Source: Scandinavium hiltneri
GTDB taxonomy: Bacteria; Pseudomonadota; Gammaproteobacteria; Enterobacterales; Enterobacteriaceae
NCBI RefSeq assembly: GCF_024764835.1
Contig: NZ_JALIGE010000069.1
Location: 186,001-250,000, forward strand
Direction: 5' to 3'
DNA: 64,000 nucleotides
Positions 58,629-64,000 of the stretch are shown here, one piece after another. The first letter of the stretch is position 1. Every line of letters starts with the position of its first letter. Both the position numbers and the translations under genes were made by a program. The notes beneath the pieces were generated by a model. That model saw nothing but the letters and a program-made list of their open reading frames with translations, searched no databases and was not told the DNA's origin.

Positions 58629-59678
58629 TTAAGCCGGTTTCTTATTGATGGTTTCTTTCAACTGCCCGATAAGCTCCCGGCGGAAATCGCCAAGCTTCGG
58701 TTTGTCGTTATCGATCCACGGCAGCGGGCGGCAGACTTCCATTGCTTTAATGCCCAGGCGCGCGGTCAGCAGACCAGCACCTATCCCCTGCGCCGCACGG
58801 GCGGAGAGACGCGCCGCCAAATCCTGCGACATCCAGTCCATGCCGACTTCGCGCACCAGTTCACTGGCTCCGGCGAAGGCAATATTTAACAGCACCAGGC
58901 GGAACAGGCGCAAGCGGCTGTAATAACCCAGTTCAATGCCGTACAACATGGCGATGCGGTTGATCAGGCGCAGGTTGCGCCAGGCGATAAACGCCATATC
59001 CACCAGCGCCAGCGGGCTGACGGCAATCATCAGCGTTGATTCTGCCGCCGAGCGGCTGATTTCACGCCGCGCCTGGGCGTCCAGTACCGGCTGCACGATA
59101 TGGGAATACAACGTGACCACTTCCCGGTCGTTCTGCGTTTCGTGAATCGCCGCGTACCAACGCTGGAGTGCGGGGTGCGATTTGTCGATTCCGGCCTGCG
59201 CGGCAAGCTGTTCGCAGAACGCCCGCCCTTTGCCGGTACCGTGACTATGCAGCAGGTCACGCGCTTCATCACGCTCTTCTGCCCGCTGTCGCAAGCGCCA
59301 CAGGCGCCGCCATTCGGTAGCCACGGACCCCACGCCAGCGCCGATGATCAAGGCCCCGGCCGCATATCCGCCGAGCGCCACCCAATCCTGGGTTTGCCAG
59401 GCGTGCATCGTCGACTGCACACCCTGCGCCACCACGCTAATGCCGAAAATACTCAGCCCCGCAGTGACCATCCGTCGCCACAGGCTGCGTTTCGGGCGCA
59501 GCGCCGCTTCGACCACGGCCTCGGCCTGCCCTTCGTCCTCCAACGGATCGTCAATCACCGTTGGCGCAAAGTTTTCGGCCTGGCTCCGTTCAAAGGTTTG
59601 CGCCCCACGCAGGTGCTCTGTTTGGTCCTTTTCCAGCGGCCCGGCGAAATCGATACGCGGTTTTAACGGTTCGCTCAT
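58629..59678 (-). CDS. ycjF: YcjF, inner membrane protein of the Psp regulon (DUF697)
   Basis: This 349-residue protein has a charged N-terminal region, two membrane helices (about residues 70-90 and 100-120) and a C-terminal DUF697 domain with GAQGIGAGLLTARLG-like glycine-rich helices. It is the partner of YcjX and is induced by PspF in E. coli; its function is not known. The start overlaps the ycjX stop (ATGA), showing coupled translation. It is 4 residues shorter than in E. coli. Confidence 0.94.
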   Translation of the reverse strand: MSEPLKPRIDFAGPLEKDQTEHLRGAQTFERSQAENFAPTVIDDPLEDEGQAEAVVEAALRPKRSLWRRMVTAGLSIFGISVVAQGVQSTMHAWQTQDWVALGGYAAGALIIGAGVGSVATEWRRLWRLRQRAEERDEARDLLHSHGTGKGRAFCEQLAAQAGIDKSHPALQRWYAAIHETQNDREVVTLYSHIVQPVLDAQARREISRSAAESTLMIAVSPLALVDMAFIAWRNLRLINRIAMLYGIELGYYSRLRLFRLVLLNIAFAGASELVREVGMDWMSQDLAARLSARAAQGIGAGLLTARLGIKAMEVCRPLPWIDNDKPKLGDFRRELIGQLKETINKKPA

Positions 59679-61078
59679 CGCAATTTATCTCCAATCAAAA
59701 ACTCCAGTGCCGCATCAAGACGAATGTGCGGCAGCGGTTTATCGACGTCCATCGTCTGTGGGCGAAACGCCTCAAATTGAAAGCCCTGCTGTTCCCAGAA
59801 TGCCTGACCTGGCAAACGGGCGGGTACTTCGCCCGGATACACCGTCAGCGGTTCGCCGTCGCTCAGGCGGTTGCCGCGCAGTGCAGGAATTTTCTCGCCA
59901 TTGACGTCAATCAGCCCGCTTTGTGTGGCCTGCACTGACGCAAGACCCAGACAGTCCATGCTGATGCCTTCAAACGCCGCGTTCTGCCAGGCATCCTGAA
60001 TCAGCTGTTGCAACAGGGAAACCATGTTCGCATGCTGATCGACGGTGACGTGATCGGCTTTAGTTGCGGCAAACAGCAGTTTGTCGATGACCGGGGAAAA
60101 CAGGCGACGGAACAGCGTGCGCTGCCCGTAATGGAAGCTTTGCATCAATTGCGTCAGCGCCAGACGCATGTCGTTGAACGCCTGCGGCCCGCTGTTCAAC
60201 GGCTGCAGGCAATCGACCAGCACAATCTGGCGGTCAAAACGTAGGAAGTGATTTTTATAGAAGTCTTTCACCACGTGTTCGCAGTAATAGTCAAACCGCG
60301 CCCGCAGCATTCCGGCGTTGGTGTGTTTGTCAGCCTGCGCCAGTTTGGCCTCACCTGTGGCATCCACATCCGGCCACGGGAAGAACTGTAAGGCCGGTGC
60401 GCCTGCCATTTCGCCCGGCAGCACAAAGCGGCCTGGCTGAATGAAGTGCAAACCTTCCTGTTTGCAGGCGTGCAGGTAGTCGGTCCACGCCTGGCTGATT
60501 TCCGCCAGACGGTTTTCGTCTGCCGGTGCCAGTGGGTCAAGCCCTTCGCACAGCTGACGCCAGCGGGCTGACCACTCGGCCCGTTGGCCGGTCAGCAGGC
60601 CCGTCATCTGCCGTGACCAGCTCAGGTAGTCCTGCGCCAGCATCGGCAAATCCAGCAGCCATTCGCCCGGATAATCGACGATTTCCAGGTACAGCGTGGA
60701 GGTGTCTTTGAAGTGGCGCAGTAAGGAATCGTTAGAACGAAAACGCAGCGCCAGACGAATCTCGCTCACACCACGCGTCGGCGTCGGCCACATCGGCGGC
60801 GTGCCGTACAACTGCGCCAGGCCTTCGTCGTAGGTAAAACGCGGAATACCGTAGTCGCGCTGCGGCACGCGTTTCACGCCAAGCAACCGTTCCTCACGTA
60901 CCGCGCTCAGCAGCGGCAAACGCGCGCCTGCATGCAGATTCAGCAGTTGATTCACCATCGCGGTGATAAACGCGGTTTTGCCGCTACGGCTAAGCCCGGT
61001 CACCGCCAGGCGCAGATGTCGATCCACGCCGCGATTGAGCAGTGCATTAAATTCGGTTTTGAGTCGCTTCATCGCCAT
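59675..61078 (-). CDS. ycjX: YcjX, P-loop NTPase of the Psp regulon
   Basis: This 467-residue DUF463-family protein has a GTPase-like P-loop GLSRSGKTAF (about residues 28-37) and the conserved VDYPGEWLLDLPML segment (about 134-147). E. coli YcjX is stress-induced with psp genes and resembles a GTP-binding protein. The ATG at 61078 has AGGACG upstream; ATG 61072 (MKRLKTEF) would give exactly the E. coli length of 465. It is followed directly by ycjF. The E. coli ycjM-V sugar cluster between psp and ycjX is absent here. Confidence 0.94.
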   Translation of the reverse strand: MAMKRLKTEFNALLNRGVDRHLRLAVTGLSRSGKTAFITAMVNQLLNLHAGARLPLLSAVREERLLGVKRVPQRDYGIPRFTYDEGLAQLYGTPPMWPTPTRGVSEIRLALRFRSNDSLLRHFKDTSTLYLEIVDYPGEWLLDLPMLAQDYLSWSRQMTGLLTGQRAEWSARWRQLCEGLDPLAPADENRLAEISQAWTDYLHACKQEGLHFIQPGRFVLPGEMAGAPALQFFPWPDVDATGEAKLAQADKHTNAGMLRARFDYYCEHVVKDFYKNHFLRFDRQIVLVDCLQPLNSGPQAFNDMRLALTQLMQSFHYGQRTLFRRLFSPVIDKLLFAATKADHVTVDQHANMVSLLQQLIQDAWQNAAFEGISMDCLGLASVQATQSGLIDVNGEKIPALRGNRLSDGEPLTVYPGEVPARLPGQAFWEQQGFQFEAFRPQTMDVDKPLPHIRLDAALEFLIGDKLR

Positions 61079-61195
61079 CCAATTGCGTCCTGAAGAGTAA
61101 ACATGTAGTGAAGGATATTACATGGGGGCGATGCGGAAAGATCAAAGGTAAAAAAGACTTAAACGCAGGTACCTCCCCGATTGCGCCACGGTTTG

Positions 61196-61414
61196 CTATT
61201 TCAGGTTACGTGAGATGCGGTTAGCAAAACGTGCCAGTACCGGTTCAAGCGCCACCGCCAGCAGCATTTTAATCGGGCGGCGAGCGACGGATTTGATAGC
61301 CCAACCGGCAACGCCCGCCGGGCCGTAACGCAATGCGGTCAGCAAAACCAGCTTACCCGCGATTTTCAGACCGGGTTTCACTTTCTGCCCGGTACGTTGC
61401 CATGTTGAATTCAT
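61196..61414 (-). CDS. pspD: Phage shock protein PspD
   Basis: This 72-residue peripheral inner membrane protein starts at ATG 61412-61414 (MNSTWQRTGQKVKPGLK), preceded by GAGAGG; the TTG one codon upstream is not needed. The centre LVLLTALRYGPAGVAGWAIK (about 22-41) is the conserved hydrophobic stretch of PspD. It is the last gene of the pspABCD unit here; pspE, which follows pspD in E. coli, is missing. Its function is minor and poorly defined. Confidence 0.93.
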   Translation of the reverse strand: MNSTWQRTGQKVKPGLKIAGKLVLLTALRYGPAGVAGWAIKSVARRPIKMLLAVALEPVLARFANRISRNLK

Positions 61415-61428
61415 CAAATACCTCTCAG

Positions 61429-61788
61429 TTACAGCTGGCGAAAACGGCTACGCAGCGAAAAAGTGTCGGAGGTGACGTAGCGCTCCATTTCACGCAAACG
61501 CTTTTCACCCGCCGCCAGCTCGGCATCCACCGCGTTCAGCAGTTCGCCGCTGGACGGCATTTTTTCGCCGTACATTTCGTTGTCAGGGATCGGGTCGAGG
61601 GCAAACGTCATTATGATGTATGCCACCACCACGAAGAAAAACAAGCCAAAAATCATGGCCAGCACGGTAATCAGACGCACCAGTTTCACCGGAACGTCGA
61701 GCCAGTGTGCAATCCCGGCACACACGCCCTTCACCATGCCCTGCTGTGGAATTCGCCACAGCTTCTTACTGAAATCTAGTCCCGCCAT
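61429..61788 (-). CDS. pspC: Phage shock protein PspC
   Basis: PspC is an inner membrane sensor that, with PspB, detects membrane stress (such as secretin mislocalisation) and draws PspA away from PspF. The 119-residue protein has the PspC-domain start KKLWRIPQQGMVKGVCAGIA (about 8-27), one or two hydrophobic segments (LITVLAMIFGLFFFVVVAYI, about 40-59) and a leucine-zipper-like C-terminus ending SDTFSLRSRFRQL. Length matches E. coli. Its start overlaps the pspB stop. Confidence 0.95.
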   Translation of the reverse strand: MAGLDFSKKLWRIPQQGMVKGVCAGIAHWLDVPVKLVRLITVLAMIFGLFFFVVVAYIIMTFALDPIPDNEMYGEKMPSSGELLNAVDAELAAGEKRLREMERYVTSDTFSLRSRFRQL

Positions 61789-62009
61789 TATTGTTCTCTC
61801 CAGTTCGGATGTTCCGCGTCGAGAATGTGTTCCAGCGCCTGAATGCGTTCCCGCATCCGTTTCGCCTCATCCGTCAGCTGCGCTAAACGCTGCTGCTCGC
61901 TTTGCGACAAATCAGCGCCGGAGCGGTTGCTGTAATGCAGCCACAGCCAGACCGGCAGGACAAACAACACAAACAACGTCAACGGTATGGCCAGAAAAAG
62001 CGCGCTCAT
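61788..62009 (-). CDS. pspB: Phage shock protein PspB
   Basis: PspB is a 73-residue inner membrane protein with one N-terminal helix (LFLAIPLTLFVLFVLPVWLW, about 4-23) and a cytosolic coiled coil (RLAQLTDEAKRMRERIQALE). It partners PspC in relaying membrane stress to PspA. It is one residue shorter than in E. coli. It lies 54 bases after pspA and overlaps pspC by one base. Confidence 0.95.
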   Translation of the reverse strand: MSALFLAIPLTLFVLFVLPVWLWLHYSNRSGADLSQSEQQRLAQLTDEAKRMRERIQALEHILDAEHPNWREQ

Positions 62010-62063
62010 GGGGTCTCCTTACAGATGATGAGCGGCGGTACGTTCAGCACCGCCTGAAAATGA

Positions 62064-62732
62064 TTATTCGTCATTCTGTTTCATTTTGGCGCGTAACTCA
62101 GCGATTTGCGCGCTGATGTGGTCATCGGCCTTCAGTTCTGCAAACTGCTGATCCAGCGTTTTCTGTTTGCCGAAACCGTGGCTTTCCGCTTCGGCTTCCA
62201 TATGGTCGATACGGCGTTCGAAGGACTCAAAACGCGCCATCGCTTCGTCGATTTTGCCGCTATCCAGCTGACGACGCACATCGCGGGAAGAACTCGCCGC
62301 CTGGTGACGTAAGGTCAGCGCCTGCTGACGAGCACGGGTTTCGCTGAGTTTATTTTCCAGCTCACCGATCTCTTTTTTCATGCGGGTCAGCGTTTCATCG
62401 ACCAGCGTGATTTCACCTTCCAGCGTGCCGATAATGTCGGTCAGTTTCTGTTTTTCGATCAGCGCCGCACGCGCCAAATCTTCTTTCTCTTTACGCAGCG
62501 CCAGTTCGGCTTTTTCCTGCCATTCGGCTTGCTGCGCGTTGGCCTGCTCTACGCGGCGAGTCAGCTGTTTCTTTTCTGCCAGCGCGCGGGCCGAAGTGGA
62601 ACGCACTTCCACCAGCGTGTCTTCCATTTCCTGAATCATCAGGCGGACCAGTTTTTGCGGATCTTCAGCCTTCTCCAGCAGTGAATTGATGTTGGCGTTC
62701 ACGATGTCGGCAAAACGAGAAAAAATACCCAT
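62064..62732 (-). CDS. pspA: Phage shock protein PspA
   Basis: PspA is a 222-residue ESCRT-III-like coiled-coil protein that binds damaged inner membrane and, when free, inhibits the activator PspF. The N-terminal amphipathic helix (MGIFSRFADIVNANINSLLE) and the long heptad-rich coils (about 25-185) are intact, and the length equals that of E. coli. The operon is driven by the sigma54 promoter at 62791-62807. Confidence 0.97.
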   Translation of the reverse strand: MGIFSRFADIVNANINSLLEKAEDPQKLVRLMIQEMEDTLVEVRSTSARALAEKKQLTRRVEQANAQQAEWQEKAELALRKEKEDLARAALIEKQKLTDIIGTLEGEITLVDETLTRMKKEIGELENKLSETRARQQALTLRHQAASSSRDVRRQLDSGKIDEAMARFESFERRIDHMEAEAESHGFGKQKTLDQQFAELKADDHISAQIAELRAKMKQNDE

Positions 62733-62790
62733 AATTCAAATCCTCATACGTTCAGTTCTGTTATCGGGCATGGCCCTGCTGATGAGATAA

Positions 62791-62807
62791 TACAAATGCC
62801 GTGCCAA
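62791..62807 (-). promoter_or_regulatory. Sigma54 promoter of pspA
   Basis: The minus strand reads TTGGCACGGCATTTGTA: GG at -24 and a near-GC element (TTGTA) at -12, as in the E. coli pspA promoter. It lies about 60 bases before the pspA start, with room upstream for PspF enhancer and IHF sites before pspF. Confidence 0.85.
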
Positions 62808-62905
62808 CTTTTTATGTTATTGATTTTACACGCACTGGTTGAATTGTATCTCTCGCACGGCTACAGTGAGATGGCGAATTACACCAACTAGTGGCGAATT
62901 TCATC

Positions 62906-63874
62906 ATGGCAGAATACAAGGACAACCTGCTCGGCGAAGCGAATAGCTTTCTCGAGGTACTGGAACAGGTTTCACGGCTGGCGCCGCTGGATAAGCCCGT
63001 GCTGGTTATCGGCGAACGCGGTACCGGGAAAGAGCTTATTGCCAACCGCCTGCACTTTCTTTCTTCACGCTGGCAAGGCCCGTTTATCTCGTTGAACTGC
63101 GCGGCGCTGAATGAAAACCTGCTCGACTCTGAGCTTTTCGGCCATGAAGCGGGCGCCTTTACCGGCGCGCAGAAACGCCATCCGGGGCGATTTGAACGCG
63201 CCGACGGCGGCACGCTATTCCTCGACGAACTGGCAACCGCCCCGATGCTGGTGCAGGAGAAATTACTGCGGGTGATTGAGTACGGCGAACTGGAGCGCGT
63301 GGGCGGCAGCCAACCGCTGCAGGTCAACGTGCGTCTGGTGTGCGCCACCAATGCCGATTTGCCACAGATGGTCAGCGACGGAACCTTCCGCGCTGACCTC
63401 CTTGACCGTCTGGCGTTTGACGTAGTGCAGCTTCCACCGCTGCGCGAACGGCAAACGGATATCATGCTGATGGCGGAACACTTTGCGATTCAGATGTGTC
63501 GCGAGCTAAACCAGCCTCTGTTTCCTGGCTTTACCGACCACGCGCGCGAAACCCTGCTCAGCTATCGCTGGCCGGGAAATATTCGTGAACTTAAGAACGT
63601 GGTGGAACGGTCGGTTTATCGCCACGCCAGTTTCGAAGAGCCGCTGGATAACATCATCCTCGACCCGTTCCAGCGCCCGGTCACGGTGGAAGACGTGGCT
63701 GAAACCCACGCCCTTTCTCTGCCGCTGGATTTACGGGAGTTTCAGCAGCAGCAAGAAAAAGGCCTGTTGCAGCAAGCGCTACAACAGGCCCGATTCAATC
63801 AGAAAAAAGCGGCTGAACTACTGGGACTTACCTACCATCAGTTACGTGCGTTGTTGAAGAAGCATCAGCTCTGA
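62906..63874 (+). CDS. pspF: Psp operon activator PspF
   Basis: PspF is the sigma54-dependent enhancer-binding protein that activates pspA. It lacks a receiver domain and is controlled directly by PspA. ATG 62906 (MAEYKDNLLGEA) matches E. coli and gives 322 residues; a GTG 5 codons upstream is less likely. Motifs are Walker A GERGTGKE (about 35-42), the sigma54-contact loop GAFTGA (about 83-88), Walker B GTLFLDEL (about 102-109) and a C-terminal helix-turn-helix (AAELLGLTYHQLRALLKKHQ). A linker near residues 260-280 differs from E. coli. It is divergent from pspA. Confidence 0.96.
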   Translation: MAEYKDNLLGEANSFLEVLEQVSRLAPLDKPVLVIGERGTGKELIANRLHFLSSRWQGPFISLNCAALNENLLDSELFGHEAGAFTGAQKRHPGRFERADGGTLFLDELATAPMLVQEKLLRVIEYGELERVGGSQPLQVNVRLVCATNADLPQMVSDGTFRADLLDRLAFDVVQLPPLRERQTDIMLMAEHFAIQMCRELNQPLFPGFTDHARETLLSYRWPGNIRELKNVVERSVYRHASFEEPLDNIILDPFQRPVTVEDVAETHALSLPLDLREFQQQQEKGLLQQALQQARFNQKKAAELLGLTYHQLRALLKKHQL

Positions 63875-64000
63875 CGCTTATTTCTATCGTGATTTCATTA
63901 TTGCCTCTGGTTGAACAGGGGCATCAGGCCAGCTATTCTCAGCATAAAGTGCTTCCTGGGGAGTACATTTAGAATATTCAATGGAAATATTTGCACGTTG

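Noticed and set aside
63875..64000. Possible gene start (ATG 63981) at the right edge
   Set aside because: Only six codons are visible before the edge, and the purine-rich GGGGAG lies too far upstream (about 18 bases), so no gene can be supported.
1..64000. CRISPR array, insertion sequence, prophage or tRNA gene
   Set aside because: No spaced direct-repeat array, transposase, integrase, phage structural gene or tRNA-like cloverleaf was recognised on reading both strands; a dedicated tRNA scan was not possible.

Overview
The window is chromosomal DNA from a member of the Enterobacteriaceae. Gene content, protein lengths and relative gene order follow the Escherichia coli hrpA-paa-tyn-fea-ldhA-ydbK-ompN-ttcA and mppA-tyrR-psp neighbourhoods. 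It is not E. coli itself: there is no Rac prophage at ttcA, and it carries padC, an alkylsulfatase and a giant cyclic-glucan-synthase-like gene. An Enterobacter/Lelliottia/Leclercia/Klebsiella-like genome is plausible, but the genus cannot be fixed from the sequence alone.

Layout: (1) 1-4.1 kb: start of hrpA, azoR, and an accessory pair of a secreted metallo-beta-lactamase-fold alkylsulfatase with a beta-barrel outer membrane protein. (2) 4.5-18 kb: the complete phenylacetate pathway, paaABCDEFGHIJK-XY leftward and paaZ rightward, with PaaX-like and CRP-like sites between paaA and paaZ. (3) 18-25 kb: tynA, feaB and feaR, which convert aromatic amines to phenylacetates and so feed paa; between tynA and feaB sit two decayed genes (a CHASE7-GGDEF protein and a HigB-like toxin) and an intact antitoxin. 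(4) 25-39 kb: ydbH-ynbE-ydbL, ldhA, hslJ, ydbJ, nifJ/ydbK, the sRNA MicC, ompN, ttcA, the sRNA FnrS with an FNR box, and zntB. (5) 39-45 kb: accessory stretch with a minimal chemoreceptor, a collapsed MHYT-PAS-GGDEF remnant, a small unknown gene, a LysR regulator divergent from padC, then mppA. (6) 45.5-54.1 kb: a 2866-residue NdvB/ChvB-type cyclic beta-1,2-glucan synthase-like gene. (7) 54.2-64 kb: mpaA, a tiny membrane protein, ycjG, tpx, tyrR, ycjF-ycjX, pspDCBA and divergent pspF.

Themes: aromatic compound use (tyn/fea into paa, plus padC for hydroxycinnamates and TyrR); murein peptide recycling (mppA, mpaA, ycjG); envelope homeostasis (psp, ydbH-ynbE, the glucan synthase); and anaerobic metabolism (ldhA, nifJ, FnrS). 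Two small RNAs and several genes below 60 codons are visible from sequence. The most unusual items are the glucan synthase without an adjacent exporter, the toxin whose middle is deleted while its operators and antitoxin survive, and two independently decayed GGDEF genes.
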